From Gammaproteobacteria bacterium (GTDB lineage Bacteria; Pseudomonadota; Gammaproteobacteria; UBA1113): a DNA stretch of 64,000 nt. The DNA lies in assembly GCA_021773295.1 (NCBI GenBank), contig JAJFKI010000095.1, positions 21,642-85,641 of the forward strand. The letters are read 5' to 3'. Position 1 is the first letter of the stretch. Each line of letters begins with the position of its first letter. The position numbers and the translations under genes were made by a program. Shown here piece after piece: positions 53,081-62,429 of the stretch. Below the pieces are notes generated by a model. That model worked only from the letters and a program-made list of their open reading frames with translations, had not been told where the DNA came from and ran no database searches.

Positions 53081-55804
53081 ATGTCAGGTAAAGAGCGAAA
53101 AGAAAAACCTAGCCGTAAAAGCAGCCGTGTAACCCATACACCTGTGACTGCAGCCTCAAGCTCGTCGAGTTCCTCTAGTGCTGCTAGTCGTGCAAGCTCT
53201 AGTAGTTCCACAGCAAAAGCCATGTCAATTTTTCCGATATCACCACCGCAGCGCAAACGCCGCCTCCGCAGAAATAGCGAAAAATCCCCCAGTAAACAAA
53301 AATCTAGCTTAGCCATTTTTCACAGTGATAAAGTTAATCTGCATAAAAGTAAAAGTGATGAAAGTGTCAGTGTTGTATTTAGCCAAAAACGTAGACGGTC
53401 TAATGAAACATCCGCTGGCTATGGCTTATTTAGAAGTACAAACACGGTTGATATTGTTAAGACATGGACCATTACAGGGTCAAAAGACGCCGCGAAAGAC
53501 ATTGCTAGTGCTATAAAACAGCAGGGAGGCAAAGCGAGTGATAACCATAAATTGACGCTTTCTCCTGGACCTGAAGAAGAGACCTATGATTCCTCTGGTT
53601 CACAGAGCGATGACGTAAAAGACACCGGCATTCGGCCCCGAAAAAAACCTAAGGGCAAAGGTAAAAGGCGACAAAATCTTAAACTGCCTATACCGAATGA
53701 CTCAAATGAGGATGCAAGTAATTATTTAGAGGCACATCTATATAGTGCCAAGTGGATGCTCGATGATGCAATGCCATCTTCAAAACGAACAGCACTCGCA
53801 AAAGAACTTAGCGCATACCGCAAGGTCAGAGAACAGGCTAAACGAATGTATTTTGATGATGCCCCATCTTGTGACAAAGGTTTAATTGCCTATACAGACT
53901 ACGCTGCAGTGCCTGTCATCGAGCCATTATCACGCTGGAAAGTCATCGTTAAATACTTGACATCTCTAGTGTTGGCCGTGCTGGCGGCCATTGGTGCAAT
54001 ACCTAATGGGCCTTTAAATGCAAAGGGTATGAAGATTCTTATCTATTGTTGGTTATGTGCAGCGGGCGCGATGATTGTTGATGATCTTCCTGATGATGGC
54101 TGGGCGAAAAACGCAGAGTACAGTGGTAGCATTGCAAATATGATGTTGGCGAGTATCTTTGCCTTTGAAGTCGGTAAAGTCTTAACAAAAAGTCTGCTGA
54201 CGCTAAAAATTAAAAAAGCTTGGAAAGCGCTTAAAGCCAATTTCAGAAACAAAACATCCTTTTGGATTTTTGTTTTATATGGTCTCAATAGTGTGTCATC
54301 CATGTCGGCGGCCTCTTTAAATGGCGTGATGGCTTTTGTAGAAGATGGTGACTTACCCGAGTGGCAACAAGACACCATTGCTTCTTTTGCGTTAATCGGT
54401 AATTTAGCCATTTTGGGGAGAGCGTCTGAATTAACAACGGCGGCTATTCTCAGATGGTTCCCGATGAATTCCTGGGTGATTGACAGCGCTATCAGGCGTT
54501 TAGAAAAACTTAGCGTTAGACTACAAAGCTTGAATAAAAAACAATTTTTATATTTAACCAATGCAATCACGGGACAAAGCCACCCAAACTATGAGTTAGC
54601 TTGTCGCTGGTTGGAACAGCGAGCGATGACAGTACGATTGCAAATTTTCAACGAAATGGCAGATATTTTAAATGTCCCCGTTGAAGGCACCACGGAACGC
54701 AATATTAAACAAGCCGTCACAGGCTTGTCGTTTATTTTGGGGTTTTTAACAGCGTTGCCAAACCTACCTTACACCTTAGATGGCTTTGAGGGTTTAGTAT
54801 CTGGTAGTGATGGCGATCTATTAGGATGGATATTTGGTGGTAATACCTTAATCGCTAAATTTTTATTGTATACCTTAGGCTTTAATAAATTAGTCAACAT
54901 ATTTTACACTACTTCGGAAACCATCGAATGGTATAAGCGACAGGATTTATGGTTTGCACTACTCTATTTCGTGGCTTGGGTCGTATTGTTAGAAGTCGAT
55001 TTAGTTTCTGGTGGTTCTCTTGCCTTTATGGTGTCACAAAACATGGCAGCCTGGATTGGCAGCGGTGCTTTTCTACAAGTTTGGGCAAGCGTTGACTGGT
55101 GCGCGAGTTCTATCGTTAATTATTTAGGGATTAAGGCATTTCCTAACATGGTGTTAAGAAGTTTAGATGTATTAATAGAACAAACGGCAAAACTTTATAT
55201 TCGTAAAAACAAGGGTGTCATCAAGGGTGACGCTTGGTACATCAGGAATAGACACTATGCCTTAGTCGGCGACGTTATTGATGACGCGATGCGTATGAAT
55301 CCTCATAACGAATGCAATAGTGACTTAATCTATCGGTTACATCAATTCGTTGCACCCAGAGAGAATGTTGCTCTTCTAGCACGTCATATTATTATACTCA
55401 GATCGAAAATAGAGTTAGACAAGAACAAAAAACAAACTGTTGACGAAAGTGAAAGACTAGAATATAAAGAAGGAAAAATACGCCTTAAAAAAGTAAGGGA
55501 AAAGCGAAAAATAAATGCCAAACTAGCAAGCATGCAATCCCCAGGTATTGCTGGTGGCTTAAAAAGCGTTGCGAGTTTTTTTGGTGGTTGTTGTCGCCGC
55601 CGTCCTGCTCGTTTGTACGAACGATTACCTGAATCAGATATTGAACTCGCTGCACCAGCCGCTGAACCTAGCATGGCAACATCCAGCACGCATTTACTGG
55701 CAGGATCTGTTAAGCAAACAAGGTATACCCAAGATGTAGAAGATGACACGTTAATCTATTTAAACGATACGTCACCTGATCACTATAGTTGTTACATGTT
55801 ATAA
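53081..55804 (+). CDS. Novel multi-pass membrane protein with CaaX motif and basic clusters (paralogue III)
   Basis: The 907-residue protein has a 280-residue disordered N-terminus with poly-Ser (residues 24-43) and three basic clusters (QRKRRLRR near 57-64, QKRRR near 102-106, RKKPKGKGKRR near 187-197). These resemble nuclear localisation signals. About eight to ten membrane helices follow from residue 292. The central loop (RRLEKLSVRLQSLNKKQ) and EWYKRQDLWFALL are shared with the cluster, and SGGSLAFMVSQNM links it to paralogue IV (SGGSLGYVTEQTM). The tail contains GGCCRRRPARLYERLPESD and ends CYML, a CaaX box of the geranylgeranyl class. No known family is recognised. Confidence 0.8.
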   Translation: MSGKERKEKPSRKSSRVTHTPVTAASSSSSSSSAASRASSSSSTAKAMSIFPISPPQRKRRLRRNSEKSPSKQKSSLAIFHSDKVNLHKSKSDESVSVVFSQKRRRSNETSAGYGLFRSTNTVDIVKTWTITGSKDAAKDIASAIKQQGGKASDNHKLTLSPGPEEETYDSSGSQSDDVKDTGIRPRKKPKGKGKRRQNLKLPIPNDSNEDASNYLEAHLYSAKWMLDDAMPSSKRTALAKELSAYRKVREQAKRMYFDDAPSCDKGLIAYTDYAAVPVIEPLSRWKVIVKYLTSLVLAVLAAIGAIPNGPLNAKGMKILIYCWLCAAGAMIVDDLPDDGWAKNAEYSGSIANMMLASIFAFEVGKVLTKSLLTLKIKKAWKALKANFRNKTSFWIFVLYGLNSVSSMSAASLNGVMAFVEDGDLPEWQQDTIASFALIGNLAILGRASELTTAAILRWFPMNSWVIDSAIRRLEKLSVRLQSLNKKQFLYLTNAITGQSHPNYELACRWLEQRAMTVRLQIFNEMADILNVPVEGTTERNIKQAVTGLSFILGFLTALPNLPYTLDGFEGLVSGSDGDLLGWIFGGNTLIAKFLLYTLGFNKLVNIFYTTSETIEWYKRQDLWFALLYFVAWVVLLEVDLVSGGSLAFMVSQNMAAWIGSGAFLQVWASVDWCASSIVNYLGIKAFPNMVLRSLDVLIEQTAKLYIRKNKGVIKGDAWYIRNRHYALVGDVIDDAMRMNPHNECNSDLIYRLHQFVAPRENVALLARHIIILRSKIELDKNKKQTVDESERLEYKEGKIRLKKVREKRKINAKLASMQSPGIAGGLKSVASFFGGCCRRRPARLYERLPESDIELAAPAAEPSMATSSTHLLAGSVKQTRYTQDVEDDTLIYLNDTSPDHYSCYML

Positions 55805-55831
55805 ACACTAAAAAATAGGAGAATAACAAAA

Positions 55832-57982
55832 ATGGCTGGAGAAAAGACAGAAAAGAGAGTAGCAGGATCACCGCCAACCCCTCTCACCATCATCCCCATA
55901 GATGAGGAAAATGAAAGCGTCGATGATGCTGCTAGTTCACCAGATAGCCCTAGAGGTGCAATCTCATCAGCAGCAGACTCATCCACGAGAGCAAGAAAGT
56001 CTCGCCGGCGTCGCAGTAGAAGTGGCAGCAAACGAAATTCTCGCTCTAGATCGCGTGGAAAGAGCCCATCAGAAATTGTTATTGAGGTAGAGGAAGAAGT
56101 TATTCACACTAGCAGTACCTCTTTAGGACCTTTAAAAAGACAAAAACGAAAAACAAGGAAACGTAGGCTGAGTTGGTCAGGCGATCCTGATGATGTTGGT
56201 GGATTAAAAAGGATGCTAGAAAGGGAAGGCGTAATAGACTCAAATGCTGCTTATGCGGCGAGTTCTTCTTCTTCACCAAGACCAGAATTCGAAGCGCCAA
56301 CAACGGTCGTTCATCTAACTAATAACGGTTATCAGCAAATTGATACAGACTCAGATGATGACGAAGACGTTGATGGCCCACATTACAACATTGTGCCTTT
56401 TTTAAGAGTCGTAGGTTTTTTTACCGGGTTTATCGCCTTAAGTGGTAATGTTGTGTTTGGCGATCAAGCAGAAAAAGGTATGAAATACTTTTTTGATACG
56501 ATTCGAGGTTTTGGTGGCACTATATCGCAAGATGCTTATGATGCACTCGTCGATAATGGCGCCATTTCTGCTTTCATTGCTAATATGGCCTTAGCTGGCG
56601 TCAATGGTTGGGATGCAGGTATTTCTTCTAATTTAACCAGTGAATGGTGGGAAGATAAGCGCCACAATAAAAAAGTGCTTGCCTTTTATGTGACAAACAC
56701 AGTGATTGCCGTTGTCTCAGCCGTGTTAAATGCACTTTATGTCTTAAAAGATGAAGCAGATAAAAGCTTTGCCTGGAAATGGTATATGGCTTTTGCTGCA
56801 TTTGTAGGCACCGCAGCCATTAGTCTGCTATCCTCAACGGCGACGGCAGCAGCGATATGGAAAATGATTTTTTATAACCGCGAGAACACGGTTGGTACAC
56901 GCCGCATGAAAAAATTGGCACAAGATTTAGCGGCCTTGAATCAAGATCAATTCATGGCACTTATACACGAAGCCGACGTTGAAATTCCTGATGGTATTCC
57001 ACAGAGTTATCGCTATGCAATTCGTCGTTTGCGATCAATGCCGCGAGGGGACTTTATCAGGGAAATGAAAAAGGTGGCAGACTTACGTGGTGTACCGTCT
57101 GAAAGTCCCGAGTTTAGTAAATTCATGCTCACGTCGAACATTCTTCTCTATGTGCTTTTTTGCGGGTTTACCACGCTACCTAACGCACTTTTCGGGTTTG
57201 ACAGTTCGAGTGAATTGATTGAGCACTGGGGCGGCCCTGCGGCGGCGGGGGACGTTATTGGTGGGATCTTAGCGCCAGACATCTACATCGCTAAATTTTT
57301 CTTGTACGGTTATGGTTTATCAATGTTTATTGATACGCTTTATACCTTGCCTGAAAGAGCGCGCTATCTAAAAAGCATGCACCCTGTGAAAGCTATTGGC
57401 TATGCCCTCATTACTGCAGGTATTTATTGGGTGGGTATGTCCTCAGGTGGTTCATTAGGTTATGTAACAGAGCAAACCATGCCAGATATTTTTGGTGATA
57501 TCGTCTGGCTTATTTTTACATTCTTTATTATGTCTTTTCTGCAAGCCTCTTTCGTTAATTTAACCGGGGTTGCAAGGTTACCTAGCTCAGCTATTTCATT
57601 CGTGCAATGGGTAGCAACGGGGCTAGGGCGCTGTTGTAGTCTTTTAGATCGCACAGAAACCCTTGGCGATAAGCATAGTGGCTTAGTGTCGAGTGTTGCA
57701 CGAGATTTATCGAGAAGCCATTTAGATGATAAGCCAGAAATAACAGAACCCTTGGCAGATTTTGCAAGCTATGATTCTGTTGACGCTGTAACCACCGCGC
57801 GTGTAGAAGTGCGCTTAGAGGCATTAAAAACAACCGGCTTCTTCTCACGAGGCCGCCGGCCAGGACACTTACCGGTACGTGACCAAGAAAAAGGCCCTGC
57901 AGCAGCAGGAGGAGGCTATGGTGCTATTCAAGAGGAAGAAGACCGTGCCCCAAGACAAAGCGATAGCTGGTGGTCTTGGTAA
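55832..57982 (+). CDS. Novel multi-pass membrane protein with SR-like N-terminus (paralogue IV)
   Basis: The 716-residue protein starts behind AGGAG, 27 bases after paralogue III. Residues 52-78 are an Arg/Ser-alternating stretch (SRSGSKRNSRSRSRGKS) like the RS domains of eukaryotic splicing factors. A basic cluster follows (KRQKRKTRKRR, residues 102-112), and then an acidic patch (DTDSDDDEDVDG). About eight membrane helices run from residue 190 to 590, with the cytosolic loop MKKLAQDLAALNQDQFMALI after the fourth. It aligns best with paralogue III (DIYIAKFFLYGYGLSMFID versus LIAKFLLYTLGFNKLVNIF). Unlike the other three it ends DSWWSW and has no CaaX box. Function unknown. Confidence 0.8.
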   Translation: MAGEKTEKRVAGSPPTPLTIIPIDEENESVDDAASSPDSPRGAISSAADSSTRARKSRRRRSRSGSKRNSRSRSRGKSPSEIVIEVEEEVIHTSSTSLGPLKRQKRKTRKRRLSWSGDPDDVGGLKRMLEREGVIDSNAAYAASSSSSPRPEFEAPTTVVHLTNNGYQQIDTDSDDDEDVDGPHYNIVPFLRVVGFFTGFIALSGNVVFGDQAEKGMKYFFDTIRGFGGTISQDAYDALVDNGAISAFIANMALAGVNGWDAGISSNLTSEWWEDKRHNKKVLAFYVTNTVIAVVSAVLNALYVLKDEADKSFAWKWYMAFAAFVGTAAISLLSSTATAAAIWKMIFYNRENTVGTRRMKKLAQDLAALNQDQFMALIHEADVEIPDGIPQSYRYAIRRLRSMPRGDFIREMKKVADLRGVPSESPEFSKFMLTSNILLYVLFCGFTTLPNALFGFDSSSELIEHWGGPAAAGDVIGGILAPDIYIAKFFLYGYGLSMFIDTLYTLPERARYLKSMHPVKAIGYALITAGIYWVGMSSGGSLGYVTEQTMPDIFGDIVWLIFTFFIMSFLQASFVNLTGVARLPSSAISFVQWVATGLGRCCSLLDRTETLGDKHSGLVSSVARDLSRSHLDDKPEITEPLADFASYDSVDAVTTARVEVRLEALKTTGFFSRGRRPGHLPVRDQEKGPAAAGGGYGAIQEEEDRAPRQSDSWWSW

Positions 57983-58048
57983 TCAACACGGTTCATATTT
58001 TCACTAAAGTGTATTATTATGTGCCCCTTTACCTAACGAGGAACAGTC

Positions 58049-59086
58049 ATGCAACGAAAAGCCGTAGCGCTTATTTCCGGTGGTTTAGACTCCATGCTGG
58101 CAGTAAAGGCTATCTTAGAACAAGGCATTCATGTGGAAGGCTTGAACTTTTTCACAGGGTTTTGTGTGGAAGGGCATACCCAAGCTATCCGTAATCAGAA
58201 TAAATCCAAGCCAAAGCGTAATAATGCTTTATGGGTCGCAGAGCAACTCGGTATTAAGTTGCATATCATTGATGTGGTACAAGAATACAAAAACATTGTT
58301 TTAAATCCTAAACACGGTTACGGCGCTAATATGAATCCATGCCTCGATTGCAAAATCTTCATGGTTCAAAAAGCTGATGCGTGGCGAAAAGCCAATGACT
58401 TTGATTTCATCATCACCGGTGAAGTTATTGGTCAACGCCCAAAATCTCAACGTAAACAAACCATGCCTGTTATCTCTCAAGAATCCGGCGCCCAAGATAG
58501 GCTGTTACGCCCCTTGTCCGCACAACTGTTACCCCCCACCTTGCCTGAACGAGAAGGCTGGGTGATGCGGGATAAATTATTCGATTTCTCCGGCCGTTCT
58601 CGCAAACCGCAAATGTCTTTGGCCGAGAAGTTTAACATCGATGAATACGCACAACCCGCCGGTGGTTGTTGCTTTTTAACCGATAAAAACTACACGGAAA
58701 AATTAAAAGACTTATGGAGCAATGGTGGCAAACGCGACTACGAATTAGATGATATCATGCTGTTAAAAGTAGGTCGCCACTTACGCCCCAGTGACTCTTA
58801 CAAACTCATTATCAGTAGAGACGAAGGCGAGTCTAATTACTTACGTGGCTATCGCAAGCAATTCATTAGCATTGAACCCAAAAGTCATCCTGGCCCCTTA
58901 AGTTTAATCGACGGCGAAGCCAGTGCCCAAGACATCCACCTAGCTGCCAGCATCGTCGCCCGCTACAGCCAAGGCCGAGATGCCACAGACGTCACGCTAG
59001 CAGTACACAGCAAAGATGGCGCACAATTTGATTTAACCGTGCAACCAATGACAGCCAACAATATCCCACAGGAATGGCTCCTATGA
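58049..59086 (+). CDS. PP-loop tRNA-thiolation-type ATP pyrophosphatase
   Basis: The 345-residue protein has the PP-loop ALISGGLDSMLAVKAIL at the start, a CxxC in NMNPCLDCKIFMVQKA, and TGEVIGQRPKSQ. These place it with MnmA/ThiI-like enzymes that activate tRNA with ATP and insert sulfur. The C-terminal part (GGCCFLTDKNYTEKL and RDEGESNYLRGY) resembles the NFACT-R/DUF814 domain found in a group of such proteins; I am less sure of this part. The next gene, a TusA, overlaps it by ATGA, which supports a sulfur-transfer role. It is distinct from MnmA, whose domain order differs. It follows the four-paralogue cluster but is probably a separate unit, with GAGGAAC before its ATG. Confidence 0.85.
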   Translation: MQRKAVALISGGLDSMLAVKAILEQGIHVEGLNFFTGFCVEGHTQAIRNQNKSKPKRNNALWVAEQLGIKLHIIDVVQEYKNIVLNPKHGYGANMNPCLDCKIFMVQKADAWRKANDFDFIITGEVIGQRPKSQRKQTMPVISQESGAQDRLLRPLSAQLLPPTLPEREGWVMRDKLFDFSGRSRKPQMSLAEKFNIDEYAQPAGGCCFLTDKNYTEKLKDLWSNGGKRDYELDDIMLLKVGRHLRPSDSYKLIISRDEGESNYLRGYRKQFISIEPKSHPGPLSLIDGEASAQDIHLAASIVARYSQGRDATDVTLAVHSKDGAQFDLTVQPMTANNIPQEWLL

Positions 59087-59307
59087 AACACACCATCGAC
59101 GCCAGAAACCTACTCTGCCCAATGCCCGTCATCCGCCTCCAAACCCAAATTGGCGACTACCAAGCAGGCGACACCATAGAAATCATCAGCACCGATCCCG
59201 GCACCCAATACGACATCCCCGCCTGGTGCCGAGTCCACGGCCACAAAGTCCTAGACATTCAACAAAAAGAAAACGAGATACGAATATTTGTAGAAGTTGG
59301 ACAGTAA
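59083..59307 (+). CDS. tusA: TusA family sulfur carrier protein (third in window)
   Basis: The 74-residue protein (ATG 59083, overlapping the previous stop as ATGA; an ATG at 59074 is less likely) contains DARNLLCPMPVIRLQTQI with the persulfide Cys, then TDPGTQYDIPAWCRVHGH. It is closer in pattern to classical TusA (LCPMPVI) than the two copies near 25-29 kb. Coupling to the PP-loop gene suggests that it supplies sulfur for tRNA thiolation. Confidence 0.92.
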   Translation: MKHTIDARNLLCPMPVIRLQTQIGDYQAGDTIEIISTDPGTQYDIPAWCRVHGHKVLDIQQKENEIRIFVEVGQ

Positions 59308-59381
59308 CACCCAATCTGTCCCTCCTTTCCTTCCTCCACCCTCACACACTTCCCCCTATATTTATTTGCGCAACCCTTGAC

Positions 59382-59503
59382 GCATATTTTTCCCGGGGTA
59401 GGGGTGTATTGTAAACCTTAAGCGACAGGACGTCGCTTCAGAGCCCCCCAGGGATGGGTTCACGGCGTGTTTACAATACACCCCTACCCCGGGAAAAATA
59501 TGC
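59382..59503. repeat. Palindromic element B (conserved core, 35-bp perfect arms)
   Basis: Arms 59382-59416 and 59469-59503 are exact reverse complements over 35 bases. The 52-base core differs from that of element A by one inserted C and one T/C change, but the arm sequences outside the shared TTGTAAAC are unrelated. It sits between tusA and glnA, both read on the plus strand; the rest of 59308-59588 holds no gene. Confidence 0.88.
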
Positions 59504-59588
59504 ATTCGCACGAAACCCAATACAAGCAAATAAATCCATTTTGTTATATCATTAGTTTTTTCAAGCCAAAACTAGGGAGTTTGTGAAC

Positions 59589-60998
59589 ATGACTGTTGAT
59601 GATGTGGTTCGTTTAATCGCGGAAGAGGATATCAAATTTGTAGATTTGCGCTTTACCGATCTCACGGGCAAAGAGCAACATGTGTCTATTATGGCACGCA
59701 CCGTAGACGATGAATTTTTTGAACATGGTCGCATGTTTGATGGCTCTTCTATCCGCGGCTTTAAAGGCATTAATGAATCCGATATGATTTTAATGCCGGA
59801 TCCCGCAACGGCAGTGGTGGATCCCTTCTGCACAGAACCCACACTCAATATTCGTTGTAACATTATCGAACCAAGCACCATGATGCCCTATGGCCGCGAT
59901 CCAAGGGCCATTGCCATGCGTGCCGAGCAATATTTAAAAGGCACTGGCATCGCCGACGTCAGCTACTTTGGTCCAGAACCGGAGTTTTTCATCTTAGATG
60001 ATGTTCGCTGGAAAATTGATTTACGCGGCGCCTCCTACTTAATTGACTCTGCCGAAGGTTGTTGGAATTCAGAGCGCGCTTTCGAAGGCGGCAATATCGG
60101 TCACCGGCCAGGCGTTAAAGGCGGTTATTTTCCTGTGCCCCCAGTAGACTCATTACAAGATTTACGATCGGCCATGTGCTTGACCCTAGAACAAGTTGGC
60201 ATCCCCGTCGAAATGCATCACCATGAAGTCGCCACCGGCGGCCAAAATGAAATTGGCACCGTGTTTAACTCACTCACTAAAAAAGCCGACGAATTACAAA
60301 CAACAAAATACGTCATTCACAACACAGCACATGCCTTTGGTAAAACGGTTACCTTCATGCCAAAACCCATCGTCGGTGACAATGGTAGCGGCATGCATTG
60401 CCATCAATCCTTAGCCAAAGACGGTGTTAACTTATTTGCTGGCGATGGTTATTCCGGTTTATCCGATATGGCAATGTATTATATTGGCGGCATTATCAAA
60501 CACGCCAAAGCACTCAATGCATTTACCAATGCGACGACTAACAGTTACAAACGGTTAGTTCCAGGCTTTGAAGCACCGGTCTTATTGGCATACTCTGCAC
60601 GCAACCGTTCGGCGTCAATTCGCATTCCTTATGTGACTAATCCAAAAGGTCGTCGCATCGAAGTTCGCTTCCCTGACGCTGCCGGCAACCCTTACTTCGC
60701 CTTTTCCGCCATGTTAATGGCAGGCTTGGACGGCATCCGCAATAAAATTCACCCAGGCGATGCCAGCGAGAAAGATCTCTACGACTTACCCCCAGAAGAA
60801 TTGCAAGACATTCCAAACGTTTGTGCTAGCTTAGAAGAAGCATTAAACGCCCTAGAAGACGATCGCCAATTCTTACTAGAAGGGGATGTCTTCACCAACG
60901 ACATCTTAGATGCCTACATCGCCTTGAAACGCACGGAAATAGAAAGACTCAACAGCACCACTCACCCTGTCGAGTTCGAAATGTATTATAGCTCTTAG
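59589..60998 (+). CDS. glnA: Glutamine synthetase type I
   Basis: From ATG 59589 (AGGGAG nine bases upstream; a GTG at 59583 is too close to it) the protein has 469 residues, the same length as E. coli GlnA. Visible motifs are [60 protein letters not shown] (ATP site), [11 protein letters not shown], and the adenylylation Tyr in [11 protein letters not shown]. It makes glutamine from glutamate, ammonia and ATP, and should be controlled by GlnE-type adenylylation. No glnL/glnG follows it. Confidence 0.97.
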   Translation: MTVDDVVRLIAEEDIKFVDLRFTDLTGKEQHVSIMARTVDDEFFEHGRMFDGSSIRGFKGINESDMILMPDPATAVVDPFCTEPTLNIRCNIIEPSTMMPYGRDPRAIAMRAEQYLKGTGIADVSYFGPEPEFFILDDVRWKIDLRGASYLIDSAEGCWNSERAFEGGNIGHRPGVKGGYFPVPPVDSLQDLRSAMCLTLEQVGIPVEMHHHEVATGGQNEIGTVFNSLTKKADELQTTKYVIHNTAHAFGKTVTFMPKPIVGDNGSGMHCHQSLAKDGVNLFAGDGYSGLSDMAMYYIGGIIKHAKALNAFTNATTNSYKRLVPGFEAPVLLAYSARNRSASIRIPYVTNPKGRRIEVRFPDAAGNPYFAFSAMLMAGLDGIRNKIHPGDASEKDLYDLPPEELQDIPNVCASLEEALNALEDDRQFLLEGDVFTNDILDAYIALKRTEIERLNSTTHPVEFEMYYSS

Positions 60999-61025
60999 AG
61001 ACTCGTTATCCTCATTATAAATTTC

Positions 61026-61066
61026 CCCCGTCATCCTCGGCTCAAGGCTGAGGATGACGGGGTTTT
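61026..61066. terminator. Bidirectional terminator between glnA and the NSS transporter gene
   Basis: A long GC-rich hairpin (CCCCGTCATCCTCGGC paired with GCTGAGGATGACGGGG) is followed by TTTT on the plus strand and preceded by A/T-rich sequence for the opposite direction. Confidence 0.85.
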
Positions 61067-62429
61067 ACAAAACACCCCACACGTGCAAGAACACAATTAT
61101 AATGGCGACAGGCGTGATGTACCGCATTACAAAGCGCCAGCTATTAAATAATACTTTATGTTTTAATTGTAACTCATCGCGCATCATGTCTTTATTAACA
61201 CGCCATACCGCAAAAATTGCCAGCATTAAGCCCACTAAAGGCAACATAATATTCGCGGTTAAATAATCGATGGCGCTAAAGATACTAAGGCCAAAGATTT
61301 TAATCTGCGACCAATAGTTAAAAGATAGGATGGTGACGAATCCTAACAGCCAAATAATTGTGCCAGCAATACTCGCTGCGGCCCAACGACTCGTACGAAA
61401 ATTTTCAATGATCCAAGCAGTGGTAGGTTCTAACAATGAAATGGTTGAGGTAAAGGCTGCAAAAATCAACATGAGAAAAAACATGGTCCCAAACAACGTC
61501 CCATAGGGCATGCGGCCAAAGGCTAAGGGCAAGGTTTGAAAAATAAGTCCAGGCCCAGAACTTGGTTCTAAGTGATTGAAAAACACGATGGGAAAAACGG
61601 CAAGACCAGCCAACAATGCAATGCCTGTGTCGGCCGCCGCAATTGCAACGGCAGCAGAAGCAACGGACGCGCGTGAAGGCAAATAAGCGCCATACATCAT
61701 GATACACCCCATCGCTAAACTCAGAGAAAAAAATGCTTGGCCTAAAGCAATCAAAATCATGTGTGGTGTTAATTGTGAAAAGTCCGGCGTAAATAAAAAT
61801 GTCACTGCAAGCATAAAGGCATGTGTATGTATAGAATAACCAATGAGTAATAGTAACAGTATCACCATCATCGGGAAAATATAGCGAATGGCATTTTCGA
61901 TCCCTTTTTGTAATCCCAAAGCGACCGTACCAACGGTACAAATCATAATAAGCGAATGCCAAAACAGCATAACAAGGGGCGACGCTAACAAGTGTTGAAA
62001 AATAGTATTAGCTTGCGCACTGTCGATACCAACAAATTCACCAGAAATAGTTTTTATTAGGTAATCTAACGTCCAGCCAGCGATGACACTATAATACGAT
62101 AAAATTAAAAAACCAGAGAGCATAGCCATAAAGCCAACCCAACGCCAACTCGTATTTCGGCCTGCTTCTAATGCAATGGTTTGCATGGTATTTGCAGGGT
62201 TTTGGCGACCATTACGCCCAAGGGCAATTTCAGCCATCATCAATGGGATACCAATGATCATAATCGCTATTAAATAAACTAGCACAAAGGCAGAGCCGCC
62301 ATTTTGTCCGGCAACATAGGGGAATTTCCAAATATTACCAAGACCCACGGCCGCTGCAGTAGCGGCTAAGATAAAGGTCCAGCGACTGTGCCATTCGCCA
62401 TGAATCGATTTACGATTACTCGTTGTCAC
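61065..62429 (-). CDS. Sodium-dependent (NSS/SNF family) amino-acid transporter
   Basis: The 454-residue protein has about eleven membrane helices. It has the NSS signature at the start: AAAVGLGNIWKFPYVAGQNGG (residues about 20-40, key residues G, N, W, F, P, Y, N, G, G), which forms the first unwound helix and sodium site of LeuT-type transporters. FSLSLAMGCIMMYGAYLP corresponds to helix 6. Bacterial members import tryptophan, tyrosine, leucine or other amino acids with sodium. Which one is used here cannot be read from the sequence. Its start overlaps the PH-domain gene by 4 bases. Confidence 0.93.
   Translation of the reverse strand: MTTSNRKSIHGEWHSRWTFILAATAAAVGLGNIWKFPYVAGQNGGSAFVLVYLIAIMIIGIPLMMAEIALGRNGRQNPANTMQTIALEAGRNTSWRWVGFMAMLSGFLILSYYSVIAGWTLDYLIKTISGEFVGIDSAQANTIFQHLLASPLVMLFWHSLIMICTVGTVALGLQKGIENAIRYIFPMMVILLLLLIGYSIHTHAFMLAVTFLFTPDFSQLTPHMILIALGQAFFSLSLAMGCIMMYGAYLPSRASVASAAVAIAAADTGIALLAGLAVFPIVFFNHLEPSSGPGLIFQTLPLAFGRMPYGTLFGTMFFLMLIFAAFTSTISLLEPTTAWIIENFRTSRWAAASIAGTIIWLLGFVTILSFNYWSQIKIFGLSIFSAIDYLTANIMLPLVGLMLAIFAVWRVNKDMMRDELQLKHKVLFNSWRFVMRYITPVAIIIVFLHVWGVL

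Noticed and set aside
54043..54570. 175-residue minus-strand ORF inside paralogue III
   Set aside because: Antisense frame with no start signal; the plus-strand frame shows membrane helices and motifs shared with the other paralogues.
48117..57982. Surface autotransporter or adhesin reading of the Ser-rich proteins
   Set aside because: No signal peptide or beta-barrel end; instead several hydrophobic helices in each protein.
61405..61962. 185-residue minus-strand ORF within the NSS transporter gene
   Set aside because: Same strand, different frame; Phe/Cys/Tyr-rich shadow translation of membrane helices.
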